Of a stretch of 64,000 nt of DNA, positions 8,340 to 17,819 are shown one piece after another. The notes under the pieces were generated by a model. The model was not told where the DNA came from. It saw only the letters and a list, made by a program, of their open reading frames with translations, and did no database searches. Numbering within the stretch: position 1 is the stretch's first letter; the number at the start of each line of letters is the position of its first letter. The DNA comes from an uncultured Flavonifractor sp. (GTDB lineage: Bacteria > Bacillota > Clostridia > Oscillospirales > Oscillospiraceae). Location: NCBI RefSeq assembly GCF_944385615.1, contig NZ_CALWXV010000001.1, positions 1 through 64,000 on the forward strand, read 5' to 3'. The translations under genes were made by a program, and so were the position numbers.

Positions 8340-10487
8340 TCAGGCGGCGCTGGCGCTCAGCGCCTGAAAGGCGGCCAGCATCTGATTGAGTTCGGTATTC
8401 AGAACGGCGCTGTTGGGATGCAGAGCGCCGGTGCTATCGGTGGTCATCAGGTTGCTGTTATAGCAGAAGGACATCCCTTCCAGAGCCCAGCTGGGGATCT
8501 GAGCGTAGTCGGAGGCCTCCCGCATGGACATGCCGCCTTCTTCCGCGGTCACACCGGTGAGGGTGGCATACCGGCCCAGAACCGTGGCCAGCTCGGCCCG
8601 GGTGATGGCACGATCGCCCTCAAAGAGCCCCTTGTCATTGCCCTTGCTCAGACCGTTGTCCTCTGCCCAGGCAGCGGCGTCGGCATAGCTCTTGCCGGTT
8701 ACGTCGGTAAAGGTGGCCTTATCCGCCACGGCAGGCTTGCCGGCCAGCTCATACAGAGCCTGATACGCCTCTCCACGGGTAATGGGCTCAGCGGAGGTGC
8801 TGAGGATGGTGATACGGCCGTCTCCCTTGGGGTTGGCGTACTGCTGGCCAACCACACCGCCCAGCTCGTCTTTGATGTAGTTGATGAGGACTTCGTTGTC
8901 CACCATGACCTCATCCTTCAGGATGGTGATGTTGTCGGCGCCGAACATGGCGTAGCCGTCGCCGCCGTCCTTCAGCATGTAGTTGTGAGAGGCCAGAGTA
9001 TAGGTGGCGGTGGGGTCAATGGGGGCGTAGGTACCGGTCTCGCTGTCCAGCACCTGCACGTTGCTCACCCGGCGGGCGCCGGTCACGGATACAAAGTTGC
9101 CCGCATCATCCAGCTGCACAGAGGTGGGGATGGAGGGGTCAATGGTATACTTCAGGCCGGAGACCTGGAGGAAACCGCCGTTTTCAGACACGCCCACCTG
9201 CATGGAGCCCAGCTCCAGGGCATCCAGGATCTGCTGACCAGTGACTTCCACCAGACAGGCCAGGTTGCCAAAGGGATGGACGGCGATGATATCGCCATAG
9301 GTGATGTCGCCGGCGGCGATATTATCCCGGACGCCGCCGCCGTTGACCCAACCGATATCGGCCCCCAGCATGACCCGGTAGGCGTCGGCGCACAGGTCGC
9401 CCAGGTTGGTCTCGGCGGAGCGGACCGCCCGCTCACCGGTAGCGGGGTCATTGATGGTCAGATCCACGGAAGAGGTGGCCACAACCTCTTCGGCCTTGGC
9501 CTTATACTCGCTCTGAATCCCCTCGATAAAGGTCTTGGCGTCGGTATAGGCCTGGGTGGTGGTATCCACATCAGCCAAAGCCACCAGCTCGGTGGTCATG
9601 GTACCGTCAGAGCCAATGACCAATTTGCCGATGGACTCGGCCTTAGTGCCGGTCTGGCTCAGCAGGACATCCTCCCCGTCGGCATTGGCCACGGTCTTGG
9701 AGGGCTCCACGGTATGGGAGTGACCGTCCAGCACCACGTCGATGCCGGTGGTATTGGCGATGACCTCAGTGGACATCCAGGGAGAGCTCTGGGCGTCCTC
9801 ACCCAGGTGGGCCAGGGCCACCACATAGTCGGCCCCCGCCTCACGGGCGGCGTCCACCGTATCCTGGACCTGGTCGTACAGCTCCTGGCCGTCGCTCCCC
9901 TGACAGAAGCCGTAGATATACTCGCCGGCCTCATTCTGGAAATAGGCAGGGGCGGATTTGGTCAGGGTCTCCGGGGTGGAGATGCCCACATAGGCCACAT
10001 CCACAGCGCCGTAGGTCACCATGCTGTAAGGCTCCAGTACGGGATTGCCTTCGGCGTCTACAAAGTTGCAGCTCAGATAGGTATACTCCGCCTGATTGGC
10101 GGCGATATCCAAGAAGGTGCTCATTTTGAAATCAAACTCGTGGTTGCCGGGAATGGCCAGATCATACCCAACAGCGTTCATGATGTCTACGATCCAGCTG
10201 CCGTTGGACATGGACCCCAGGATACCGCCCTGAATGGCGTCGCCATTGTCCACCAGCGTGACGTGGTCGGCCCCATAGGCCTCCTCCATCTGGGCCTTGT
10301 ACCCGGCAATGGCGGCATAGGCCATGCCGTCGTCACTGGTGCAGTGGACGTCGTTGGTGTAGAGTACGACGATGCCGTCCTCCGCGGGCTCGGCGCTCTC
10401 GTCAGCAGCCATAGCGGGCATACAGAGGCTGCCTGCCACCGACAGGGACAAGACCAGAGACAGGGCTTTGCGTGTGTGTTTTTTCAT
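8340..10487 (-). CDS. SLH-anchored 5'-nucleotidase / 2',3'-cyclic phosphodiesterase (UshA-like)
   Basis: A 715-residue secreted enzyme. Residues 1-27 form a signal peptide (KKHTRKALSLVLSLSVAGSL, cleaved after AMA). A calcineurin-like metallophosphatase domain follows with TNDVHC, VDNGDAIQG, PGNHEFDF and LDGHSHTVE, supplying the two-metal site. The 5'-nucleotidase C-terminal domain has NLGDLCADAYR, WVNGGGVRDNI and HNYMLKDGGDGYAM. The last 150 residues are three S-layer-homology repeats (ITRGEAYQALYELAG, YADAAAWAEDNGLSKG, ITRAELATVLGRY) that bind cell-wall polymer. It should release nucleosides and phosphate from nucleotides outside the cell. The start at 10487 has GGTGG upstream and opens a clear signal peptide. 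Confidence 0.92.
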   Translation of the reverse strand: MKKHTRKALSLVLSLSVAGSLCMPAMAADESAEPAEDGIVVLYTNDVHCTSDDGMAYAAIAGYKAQMEEAYGADHVTLVDNGDAIQGGILGSMSNGSWIVDIMNAVGYDLAIPGNHEFDFKMSTFLDIAANQAEYTYLSCNFVDAEGNPVLEPYSMVTYGAVDVAYVGISTPETLTKSAPAYFQNEAGEYIYGFCQGSDGQELYDQVQDTVDAAREAGADYVVALAHLGEDAQSSPWMSTEVIANTTGIDVVLDGHSHTVEPSKTVANADGEDVLLSQTGTKAESIGKLVIGSDGTMTTELVALADVDTTTQAYTDAKTFIEGIQSEYKAKAEEVVATSSVDLTINDPATGERAVRSAETNLGDLCADAYRVMLGADIGWVNGGGVRDNIAAGDITYGDIIAVHPFGNLACLVEVTGQQILDALELGSMQVGVSENGGFLQVSGLKYTIDPSIPTSVQLDDAGNFVSVTGARRVSNVQVLDSETGTYAPIDPTATYTLASHNYMLKDGGDGYAMFGADNITILKDEVMVDNEVLINYIKDELGGVVGQQYANPKGDGRITILSTSAEPITRGEAYQALYELAGKPAVADKATFTDVTGKSYADAAAWAEDNGLSKGNDKGLFEGDRAITRAELATVLGRYATLTGVTAEEGGMSMREASDYAQIPSWALEGMSFCYNSNLMTTDSTGALHPNSAVLNTELNQMLAAFQALSASAA

Positions 10488-10677
10488 ACCACATTCCACC
10501 TTTCCTTCTGCCTTTCTCCAGGTGTGCAAACGTGCACATGGGATATGCTTAATGGTAACAAAACGGAAACAGAAATACAAGAGGGTGACAGAGAAAAGTG
10601 GAAAAAATAAGGTGTTGTTTGTGTAAAGTCACGGAAAATATAAATAATTTGTAAAAAAAGGAAATAAAAAGAAGACA

Positions 10678-11193
10678 TTAACAGGGGAGCGTCACCCAGG
10701 TGGGGGTTCCGGACAGATCAGCAAAGAGCAGCCCATTGGGGGGCAGGAAGGTAAACAGCAGCGTGACCCCACCCAGAATCAGCACCAAAAGCACCAGCAG
10801 ATCCCGGTGGCGCTGCCAAAAGGGCTGGGGCAATTTGTGAGGCAGCAGGAAGAACAGGGCCATCATCAGCACATAGAGCACGATATCAAACCAAAGGCTG
10901 TCACCCTGAAGGGGGATGTGGTAAAGATAACCCACCGCCAGCATACCGGCAACGGCGGCCAGCAGGGCAAAGGCACGCTGGCCCAGCAGCGTGGGGTCAT
11001 TCCGGCTGAGCAGCACGCCGGTGATGAGACAGGGCCAGTAGATCAATTTGACGTGCTCCCACAAGCTTTCGCTGACCGGCGCCACCAGAGCGGTGGCCAC
11101 ACAGGGCAGCAGGGTATAGAGAAAGTGCAGACAGGCGCCGCCCACAGTGGCGGCGGCAAAGAGAATCAGTTCCCGCTTGTTCAGATGCGGCAT
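10678..11193 (-). CDS. DUF6512-like small membrane protein
   Basis: A 171-residue protein with five to six hydrophobic segments. The conserved-looking stretch HFLYTLLPCVATALVAPVSESLWEHVKLIYWPCL fits the DUF6512 family of unknown function. The ATG at 11193 is preceded by GGGGGG; a longer in-frame extension to 11475 overlaps the promoter side of spoIVB and is hydrophilic, so I reject it. It lies upstream of the nucleotidase in the same direction but 190 bp away, so co-transcription is uncertain. Function unknown. Confidence 0.7.
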   Translation of the reverse strand: MPHLNKRELILFAAATVGGACLHFLYTLLPCVATALVAPVSESLWEHVKLIYWPCLITGVLLSRNDPTLLGQRAFALLAAVAGMLAVGYLYHIPLQGDSLWFDIVLYVLMMALFFLLPHKLPQPFWQRHRDLLVLLVLILGGVTLLFTFLPPNGLLFADLSGTPTWVTLPC

Positions 11194-11456
11194 GGCGGAC
11201 CCCCCTTTTCCGGTTCTATTCTGTAAGATATGCAGAATATAGAAAAAAATACCACCGCCGGAGCGGAGGTGAAAACCAGGAAACGGCGGGAGAAAACGGC
11301 CGGGCGGAAAGGGGAATCGCGGCTGGCGTGGGGATTGGGGGGGTTGCCCAAACCAAAGGAGAATTTCATTGCCAGCGTTTTTCCCGTCGCCGCCGTCCAT
11401 ATTAAACACAGGCGCGAAAGGCGCCGGCGTTGTGGGAAAGGAGTGTGCAAAACGAA

Positions 11457-12518
11457 ATGCCAAAGGAAGAACCAAAGATCAAGCCCTGGGTGGGAGCGGC
11501 CCTGGCGGCGGTGGTGCTGTTGAGCTGCCTGGCCTGGGCCCAACCGGCCAGGGCGGCGGAGGAGCAGCGGGAACTGATCCCCATGGGGCGTACCGTGGGC
11601 ATCAAGCTGTTTTCCGACGGCGTGATGGTGGTGGGCTTTGGTGAGGTCACCACCGCCCAGGGACGGCAGACGCCAGCCAGGGACTGTGGCCTGCAGGAGG
11701 GCGATATCATTACCCATATCAACCGGGAGGAAGTGGACAGCATTGAAGAGGTCCAGTCTGTGCTTCAGGAGGTGGGCGGTGAGGCCATGAGCATCCGGGC
11801 GGTGCGGGATGACAAAGAAGTCCAGTTCACCGCTCAGGCGGCCCAGTGCAGTGCAGACGGGCAGTATAAGCTGGGCGCCTGGATTCGGGACTCCATGGCG
11901 GGCATTGGTACCCTGACCTTTTGCGACCCGGAAACCGGTCTGTTCGGCGCTTTGGGTCATGGGATCAATGATGTGGATACCGCCCGGCTCATGCCCATGC
12001 AGGAGGGCTCGATTCTGTACTCTGAGGTAGTGGATGTGCAGAAGGGGGCAAAAGGCACCCCCGGCGAGCTTCACGGGGCCTTCCAGGCAGACACGGACCT
12101 GGGGGCGCTGTGGTCAAACACCACCAGCGGCGTGTTTGGTCAGCTGAGTGATGAGCGCCTGACCCAGGGGCTGGAGCCGGTACCGGTGGCTGAGCGCAGC
12201 CAGGTCCAGGTGGGTCCAGCCGTCATCCGCTCCAACGTGGCCGGTGACCAGGTGGAGGAGTACACGGTGGAGATCACCCGTATCTTTCCCGAAAAAGAGG
12301 GAGATACCCGCAATCTGATGCTGAAAGTCACCGACCCCCGGCTGCTGGAAACCACCGGCGGCATCGTACAGGGCATGAGTGGTTCCCCCATCCTTCAAGA
12401 TGGAAAGCTGGTGGGCGCGGTGACCCATGTTCTGGTCAACGACCCCACCCAGGGCTATGGTATTTTGGCGGAAAATATGCTGCTCCAGGCCGAGGAGACC
12501 GCCAAACTGGAATCCTAA
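11457..12518 (+). CDS. spoIVB: SpoIVB serine peptidase
   Basis: A 353-residue forespore-secreted S55 peptidase that triggers sigma-K activation by signalling across the space between the two sporulation membranes. Residues 12-33 are a membrane/signal segment, then comes a PDZ domain (GRQTPARDCGLQEGDIITHINREEVDS) and the C-terminal protease domain with ALGHGINDVD (catalytic His and Asp region) and GMSGSPILQDGKLVGAVTHV, where Ser310 is the nucleophile. AAAGGAG lies 13 nt before the ATG, slightly far; a GTG 12 nt upstream is too close to it. It sits directly before spo0A, as in most Clostridia and Bacilli. Confidence 0.93.
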   Translation: MPKEEPKIKPWVGAALAAVVLLSCLAWAQPARAAEEQRELIPMGRTVGIKLFSDGVMVVGFGEVTTAQGRQTPARDCGLQEGDIITHINREEVDSIEEVQSVLQEVGGEAMSIRAVRDDKEVQFTAQAAQCSADGQYKLGAWIRDSMAGIGTLTFCDPETGLFGALGHGINDVDTARLMPMQEGSILYSEVVDVQKGAKGTPGELHGAFQADTDLGALWSNTTSGVFGQLSDERLTQGLEPVPVAERSQVQVGPAVIRSNVAGDQVEEYTVEITRIFPEKEGDTRNLMLKVTDPRLLETTGGIVQGMSGSPILQDGKLVGAVTHVLVNDPTQGYGILAENMLLQAEETAKLES

Positions 12519-12529
12519 CGCTTAGATGC

Positions 12530-12564
12530 GCCGGGAGCGGAGGTCCGCTCCCGGCATCCTTTTT
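12530..12564 (+). terminator. spoIVB terminator
   Basis: An 11-bp GC stem (GCCGGGAGCGG and complement, AGGT loop) is followed by ATCCTTTTT. It separates spoIVB from the spo0A promoter. Confidence 0.85.
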
Positions 12565-12623
12565 GCGGAACGGAGCGGAAGCGATGAGAAGAATGTAGCT
12601 CCCCGTCGGAATTTCTGGAGAAA

Positions 12624-12640
12624 AGTCGAACGAAGTCGAA
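12624..12640 (+). promoter_or_regulatory. Tandem candidate Spo0A boxes upstream of spo0A
   Basis: AGTCGAA occurs at 12624-12630 and again at 12634-12640, exactly 10 bp apart. Each matches 6 of 7 positions of the 0A box TGTCGAA. They lie about 30 bp before the -35 of the spo0A promoter, a usual activator position, which suggests autoregulation. Confidence 0.55.
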
Positions 12641-12671
12641 GAGAAATAACCATAAATTACCAGTAAAACCC

Positions 12672-12700
12672 TTGCGCTTGCTGTCTTATTATGGTAAATT
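12672..12700 (+). promoter_or_regulatory. spo0A promoter
   Basis: TTGCGC and TAAATT are separated by 17 bp, 72 bp upstream of the spo0A start. A sigma-A type match of moderate quality. Confidence 0.5.
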
Positions 12701-12771
12701 ATAGCCAACCGGTAATCAGACTTGGCCAGTCGCAAATGCTGAGCAGGAGGAGCCTGCTGGAAAGGGTGTCA

Positions 12772-13539
12772 ATGTTGGAACGGAAAATCAAGGTTCTGGT
12801 GGCGGACGCCGGTGAGGAGTTTCGCCACATTCTGGTGGAACAACTGGAATCGGAAGCTGGAATCGAGGTGGTGGGAGAGACGGGAGATGGAGAGGAGGCG
12901 CTGAAGCTGGCAGAGCGCGCCACGCCCGATGTGCTGGTGATGGACCTGGTGCTGAACCAGGCGGATGGCGTGGAGGTTTTGCAGACGGTAGCCCAGCGGG
13001 AGGAGCGGCCCAAGGTGCTGGTGCTCTCTAGTTTTGCCCGGGGCAGTGTGGCTGAGCTGGCCGCTGCCGCCGGGGCTGACTACTATATGCGAAAGCCATG
13101 CCGGCTCACGGCGGTGGCGGAGCGGGTCCGCCAGCTGGCTACCTTGCAGGAGACGGAGGAATCCGCCGACGAGGAGGAAAAGGCCAGAAATCTGGAGAAC
13201 ATAGTGACCGCCATCATCCATGAGATTGGGGTACCTGCCCACATCAAGGGCTACCAATACCTGCGGGAGGCCATTATCATCGCCGTGGGGGACATGGACG
13301 TTATTAACGCCGTGACCAAAATCCTCTATCCGGAGGTAGCCAAGCGATTTGGCACTACCGCCTCCCGGGTGGAGCGGGCTATCCGCCACGCCATCGAGGT
13401 GGCCTGGGATCGGGGAGACCTGGAGACGCTGCAGAAATATTTTGGCTACACAGTCTCCAACGCCAAGGGAAAGCCCACCAATTCGGAGTTTATTGCCATG
13501 ATTGCCGACCGGCTCCAGCTGCAGCAAAAGGAGCGGTAA
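12772..13539 (+). CDS. spo0A: Sporulation master regulator Spo0A
   Basis: A 255-residue response regulator that switches on sporulation when phosphorylated. The receiver domain (residues 1-125) has the acidic pocket (VLVADAG), phosphoacceptor Asp58 in VLVMDLVL, the switch Ser in VLSSF and Lys108 in YYMRKPC. The C-terminal Spo0A DNA-binding domain starts near residue 150 ([20 protein letters not shown]) and includes the recognition helix [19 protein letters not shown]. The ATG at 12772 has AAAGGGTG upstream; an in-frame extension to 12691 overlaps the promoter. The phosphodonor kinases are not in this window. Confidence 0.97.
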   Translation: MLERKIKVLVADAGEEFRHILVEQLESEAGIEVVGETGDGEEALKLAERATPDVLVMDLVLNQADGVEVLQTVAQREERPKVLVLSSFARGSVAELAAAAGADYYMRKPCRLTAVAERVRQLATLQETEESADEEEKARNLENIVTAIIHEIGVPAHIKGYQYLREAIIIAVGDMDVINAVTKILYPEVAKRFGTTASRVERAIRHAIEVAWDRGDLETLQKYFGYTVSNAKGKPTNSEFIAMIADRLQLQQKER

Positions 13540-13683
13540 CGATGCATTCGCGCCCGGCGGACGGGGAGCACCCCGGAGGCCGGACGCGTTTTTCTCTACC
13601 CAAAACAGGAAAAAAGGAGTATAACATAGGGGGACCTGCCGGGAAACAATCTGCCGTCCGGCGGGCCGTAAGGAGGCGTACCT

Positions 13684-14286
13684 ATGCTGGAGCAACAGCT
13701 GCACAGAGCCAGGACGGAGGAGCGGGACCTGGAGGATCTGGTGGTGGAGCAGGAACAGCTGGCCGGGCTGGACCTGTCCCGATTGGAGTATATCCGGGTC
13801 CGGTTCCATAAATGCCGTTTTACCCGGTGCGATTTTTCCAGAGCGGTTTTTTATCAGAGCGTTTTTGAGGGCTGTGATTTTTCCAATTGCAGCTTTTTGG
13901 ATACTGTGTGGAACAAAAGCCAGGTCAACGGCTGCAAGGGAGACGGCGGCAAGTTCATCGGCAGCCGCTGGAAGGACTGCGTGGTAACGGACAGTACCTT
14001 TCGGTATGGGAATTTTTCCAAATCCCAGTGGAGCCGCAGCACGCTGACCGGCTGTGATTTGCAAGAGGCCGCCCTGGCGGAGGCACGGGTGGCTGGACTG
14101 GAAGCACACAGCACCAGCTTTCTGGGCGTGGACTTTTTTCGCACACCGCTGAAGGGGGTGGATCTGTCTGATTGCCAGATCCAAGGCATTACTGTGTCCG
14201 AGAGCTTGCAGGAGCTGCGGGGGCTGCGGATCAACCCCGGCCAGGCGGTGGACCTGGTGCCCTTGATGGGGATACAGCTGCTCTGA
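13684..14286 (+). CDS. Pentapeptide repeat protein
   Basis: A 200-residue protein built largely of A(D/N)LXX-like repeats, with central F/L residues every five positions (FHKCRFTRCDFSRAVFYQSVFEGCDFSNCSFLDT and similar further on). It would fold as a right-handed quadrilateral beta-helix. The N-terminal 30 residues are a charged helix. GGAGG lies 7 nt before the ATG. Such proteins range from DNA-gyrase protection to unknown roles; nothing here identifies a partner. It lies between spo0A and an AgcS symporter in the same direction. Confidence 0.8.
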   Translation: MLEQQLHRARTEERDLEDLVVEQEQLAGLDLSRLEYIRVRFHKCRFTRCDFSRAVFYQSVFEGCDFSNCSFLDTVWNKSQVNGCKGDGGKFIGSRWKDCVVTDSTFRYGNFSKSQWSRSTLTGCDLQEAALAEARVAGLEAHSTSFLGVDFFRTPLKGVDLSDCQIQGITVSESLQELRGLRINPGQAVDLVPLMGIQLL

Positions 14287-14361
14287 TTTCCCGGCTTAGG
14301 GATAAGATACAGGCATGACCCGCCCCCCTGCCGCATACCTCTGGGACAAGGGGGTGGGGCT

Positions 14362-15741
14362 ATGACGGGATTGGAACGGCTGGCCGATCTGATCTGGAAT
14401 CCATGGCTGCTGGGGCTTTTTCTTGTCACAGGACTTTATCTGTCGGTACGGACCGGCTTTTTTCAGCTATTCCACTGTAACCTGTGGCTGAAAGCCACGG
14501 TAGGAGCCTTGCGGGAGAGCCGGGGCAGAGGAACGGGGCAAGGGTTGACCCGGCTCCAGGCCATGTCCACCGCCCTGGCTGCCACCATCGGCACCGGGTC
14601 CATCGCGGGGGTGGCTACCGCCATCTTTTACGGCGGACCGGGGGCGGTGTTCTGGATGTGGGTCTCCGCCTTTCTGGGCATGATGACCGGATATGTGGAA
14701 AAGACCTTGGCGGTGCGCTACCGGGAGAGGGATGAGAAGGGCCGCTGGCAGGGGGGACCCATGTGCTACATGGAAAAGGGGCTGGGGAACCGTACCCTGG
14801 CCACTCTTTTTTCCCTGTGCTGTGTAGCCGCCTCCCTGGGCGGCGGCAATATGGTACAGTCCAACTCCATCGCCGCCGCCCTGAAGGCCGCCTTTGGCTG
14901 GGATCAGCTGGTGGTGGGGGTCGTGGTAGCCCTGCTCACCGGCATGGTCATTGTTGGAGGCATTGGCCGCATCGGCAGGGTCAGCGAGACGCTGGTGCCC
15001 TGCATGGCCCTGCTTTTTGTGGGGGGCGGACTGGTGGTGTTGGCCTGTCACGCCCAGGCCCTGCCCGGGGCGCTGCATCAGATCGTAACGGGAGCCCTGA
15101 CGCCCAAAGCGGCCCTAGGCGGCGGTATGGGCTACGGCATGGCGGCCGCCCTGCGCTATGGTGTGGCCAGGGGGGTATTCACCAACGAGGCGGGCATGGG
15201 GTCTTCCTCCATCGCCCACGCCGCCGCCGATACCAAAGACCCGGCTGAGCAGGGAATGTGGGGGATTTTCGAGGTGTTTGTGGCCACTATCGTAGTGTGC
15301 TCCATAACCGCACTGGTCATCCTTACCACTGGGGTGTACCACCCGGAAACCGCGCTGGCCGCCATCCGCAATGGGCAGGTGGAGCCCGACATGTTGGGCG
15401 CTCCTCTGTCGGCTGCCGGGTTTTCCACCGTATTCGGCCCCTTTGGGGAAATCTTTGTGTCGGTGTGCCTGCTGCTGTTCGCGTTTACCTCGCTGCTGGG
15501 GTGCTGCTATTATGGCGAGCGGGGGCTGGAATACCTGAGCGGCTCCAACCGCTGGCGGTGGCTCTACCGGCTGATTTTTTTGTGGGCCTTGGTGTGGGGC
15601 AGCGTGGCGGATGTTACATCGGTGTGGCAATTGGCGGATATTTTCAACGGTTTGATGGCCCTGCCCAACCTGTGTACCCTGTTGCTGCTGTCACCGGAAG
15701 CTCTGGCGCTGCTGAAGCGATGGCAGGAGAAACTGAGCTGA
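14362..15741 (+). CDS. Alanine/glycine:cation symporter AgcS family
   Basis: A 459-residue transporter with about 10 to 11 membrane segments. Family motifs visible are GLYLSVRTGFFQ near the start, STALAATIGTGSIAGVATAIFYGGPGAVFWMW, GGPMCYMEKGLGNR and RGVFTNEAGMGSSSIAHAAA. It should import Ala or Gly with Na+ or H+. AAGGGGGTGG precedes the ATG. A second AgcS paralogue lies at 57017-58402 on the other strand; the two differ enough in sequence to be separate genes rather than a recent copy. Substrate is inferred from the family. Confidence 0.92.
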   Translation: MTGLERLADLIWNPWLLGLFLVTGLYLSVRTGFFQLFHCNLWLKATVGALRESRGRGTGQGLTRLQAMSTALAATIGTGSIAGVATAIFYGGPGAVFWMWVSAFLGMMTGYVEKTLAVRYRERDEKGRWQGGPMCYMEKGLGNRTLATLFSLCCVAASLGGGNMVQSNSIAAALKAAFGWDQLVVGVVVALLTGMVIVGGIGRIGRVSETLVPCMALLFVGGGLVVLACHAQALPGALHQIVTGALTPKAALGGGMGYGMAAALRYGVARGVFTNEAGMGSSSIAHAAADTKDPAEQGMWGIFEVFVATIVVCSITALVILTTGVYHPETALAAIRNGQVEPDMLGAPLSAAGFSTVFGPFGEIFVSVCLLLFAFTSLLGCCYYGERGLEYLSGSNRWRWLYRLIFLWALVWGSVADVTSVWQLADIFNGLMALPNLCTLLLLSPEALALLKRWQEKLS

Positions 15742-15742
15742 A

Positions 15743-15776
15743 AAAGGAGCGCGCCGCAGATGCGGCGCGCTCCTTT
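15743..15776. terminator. Terminator between convergent genes
   Basis: A perfect 16-bp stem (AAAGGAGCGCGCCGCA and complement) with a two-base loop, ending in TTT. It separates the AgcS gene from the convergent membrane protein and is likely used from both sides. Confidence 0.75.
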
Positions 15777-15789
15777 GCATGTGGAAAAC

Positions 15790-17553
15790 TTATTCCGCTG
15801 GGGCAGGTGATTCCACCGTGGTTTCTTCCTCATGTGGAGAGGGAGTGACTGTGGGAGAGGGAGCCGGTTGGGCGGCGCCGTCCAGGGTGATGGAGCTGCC
15901 GTCCAGAATAGAGCTGGTTTCCCCTTCCACAGCGGGGGTGTGTTGGATGGTCACCTGGTCCCCCACGTTCAGAATGACAGCCAGGGGATTCTGAGCGGCG
16001 GAGATGGAGTAATAGGTGGGGTCTCCCTCCAGCTGGATAAAGTAGTAGGAGTTGCCATCCATGACAGCAGAGCGGATGTCGCTGATGACGCCGGAGACTT
16101 CGTTACGGGGCAGTTCTTCCTCAGTGGTGATGCCGCCTTCCCGCAGCAGGCGGATATACTCCTGCTCACACTGGGAAACGGTGGTGCCGGTGGCCACCAG
16201 CTGATACTGGGCCACGTTGACCATGGCGTACATTTTGACCAGATTGCCCTGGTCCTTCAGGGGAATAAAATAGGTGGGCTGACCGTCAATGTTGAGCAGC
16301 AGGGGGAAGGTGGCGATATAGCCCAGGTCCTGGACCTCGCCCTGGGCGGATACCTTGGCGGCGGCTTCGGTGGCGCCGGGGGCGGAGTAGAACTTGGTCT
16401 CCTTGGTACGCTGGTTGGAGAGCAGGAAACCCAGGTTGGACTGGTCGGCGTTGGCGGAGGTGACGCCGGTATACATATACACGTCGTCGTTGAGGGCAAT
16501 ATAGTTGGAACCGTCGGTGGTGATGGTCACATCCCGCTGGCCAAAGACGGAGTTGATAAAGCCGTTGACCAGGGTGCCGTGATAGTCGTACTGCTCCATA
16601 ATGAGATCCGGGGTAAACACATTGTCCACCCAGGTGGGGATATCGGCCAGCTCATAGTAGACACATTCACCGGTGATGGCATCCACCAGCACCGCGCCCT
16701 GGATATCCGCGCCCCCGAACAGACCGATGGTTTTGACGATCCGGGGTGCGATCCAGTAGGGGTGGCCCTCCTCGTTGATTTCAAACTGGGGGGTGCCGAA
16801 GATATAGGTGGGGTAGTGGAAGCGCAGGTGGCGCTCAATATTGCGGTTGAGAGGCTCGGAGAAGGAGTACTTCATACCCTGCTCCAGCCGGACCACAGTG
16901 GCCTCCTGGGTGACCATGTCCACAATCACATAGGCGGGCAGACCCTCTCCCCGGTTGGTAAACCATTTGATGAGGTCGGCGTAGGCGATGGGGGCCACCC
17001 GGACAGGCCGGCCTTGGTAATTGATCTGGGTGGAGTCAAAGGAGTATTCAAATTGACTTACCATGTCGCTGAGGGTACCCATCTGCCGGTCGCCCAGATA
17101 CTCGGCGCTGGCCTCGTCCAGGGTCGGGATCTTGTCAAAGGAGATCTGGCTGATGTCCTGGGTGAACTTGCCGTCCTCCACAGTGAGCAGATCCCGGTAG
17201 GCCCCCGCCCGAAAGATGGGCAAGGAAATGAGGCCGCCCACAACGGCGACTATTATGAGCGCCAGGAAGAGAATCCCCACCGGCAGGCAGCGGGATTTGA
17301 TGAAGCGTATATAGTCCCTGGGACTGACGCCGTTCTGCATCACATCCATGCCGGAGGTGACCAGGGCGCAGAGCACATAGACCGCGCACAGGATGGCGAT
17401 GAAGACGTAAAAATCACCGGACTGAAGGTTCAGGGGGGGAAGGGCCACATAGAAATAGATCAGACCTATGATGGTGGTGACGAGCAGGCAGGTCGCCAGT
17501 TTTCCAGCCCTGCTTTTGGGTCCGCGGGCGTTTCTGGCCGGTTGCTGTTCCAT
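15790..17553 (-). CDS. Membrane-anchored protein with a large extracytoplasmic domain, unknown
   Basis: A 587-residue protein I do not recognise. Three hydrophobic segments lie in the first 110 residues (about 19-40, 48-68 and 88-112). Some 430 extracytoplasmic residues rich in beta-strand patterns and aromatic residues follow, with repeated phrases on 'reading' strands such as GHPYWIAPRIVKTIGLFGGADIQGA. The C-terminus is a Pro/Thr/Glu-rich tail. A late module (SGVISDIRSAVMDGNSYYFIQLEG to VTIQHTP) looks like an OB-like barrel. AAAGGAGA lies 7 nt before the ATG. It is monocistronic and divergent from the Na/Pi transporter. Role unknown, perhaps cell-envelope. Confidence 0.75.
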   Translation of the reverse strand: MEQQPARNARGPKSRAGKLATCLLVTTIIGLIYFYVALPPLNLQSGDFYVFIAILCAVYVLCALVTSGMDVMQNGVSPRDYIRFIKSRCLPVGILFLALIIVAVVGGLISLPIFRAGAYRDLLTVEDGKFTQDISQISFDKIPTLDEASAEYLGDRQMGTLSDMVSQFEYSFDSTQINYQGRPVRVAPIAYADLIKWFTNRGEGLPAYVIVDMVTQEATVVRLEQGMKYSFSEPLNRNIERHLRFHYPTYIFGTPQFEINEEGHPYWIAPRIVKTIGLFGGADIQGAVLVDAITGECVYYELADIPTWVDNVFTPDLIMEQYDYHGTLVNGFINSVFGQRDVTITTDGSNYIALNDDVYMYTGVTSANADQSNLGFLLSNQRTKETKFYSAPGATEAAAKVSAQGEVQDLGYIATFPLLLNIDGQPTYFIPLKDQGNLVKMYAMVNVAQYQLVATGTTVSQCEQEYIRLLREGGITTEEELPRNEVSGVISDIRSAVMDGNSYYFIQLEGDPTYYSISAAQNPLAVILNVGDQVTIQHTPAVEGETSSILDGSSITLDGAAQPAPSPTVTPSPHEEETTVESPAPAE

Positions 17554-17735
17554 GAGCGTTTCTCCTTTTATGCAGTTTCGACATTTTTTGCGGGAATGGG
17601 ATGGCGCCGGTAAGGGTAGTATAGCCGAAAGCGGGCAAAAAGGCAACCGAAGGGCGGCTGAAATCGGGAAAAAGAAGGCTGGGAAGCCTGCCGGAAGCGG
17701 TGACAAAACTCGTCGAAACTTCGTACAAAATTCCA

Positions 17736-17764
17736 TTGACGGCACACTTTACATCCGATATACT
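17736..17764 (+). promoter_or_regulatory. Promoter of the Na/Pi transporter gene
   Basis: TTGACG and TATACT with a 17-bp spacer. The predicted transcript start near 17771 leaves a leader of about 50 nt before the GTG at 17820, which rules out longer in-frame starts. Confidence 0.75.
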
Positions 17765-17819
17765 TAAACAGGATATTGTAAAGAACCAGGAAAAAATTTG
17801 TAAAGATGAGGGAAGAGAC

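Noticed and set aside
13542..13811. A 89-residue frame after spo0A
   Set aside because: It overlaps the pentapeptide-repeat gene in another frame, has low-complexity composition and no ribosome site.
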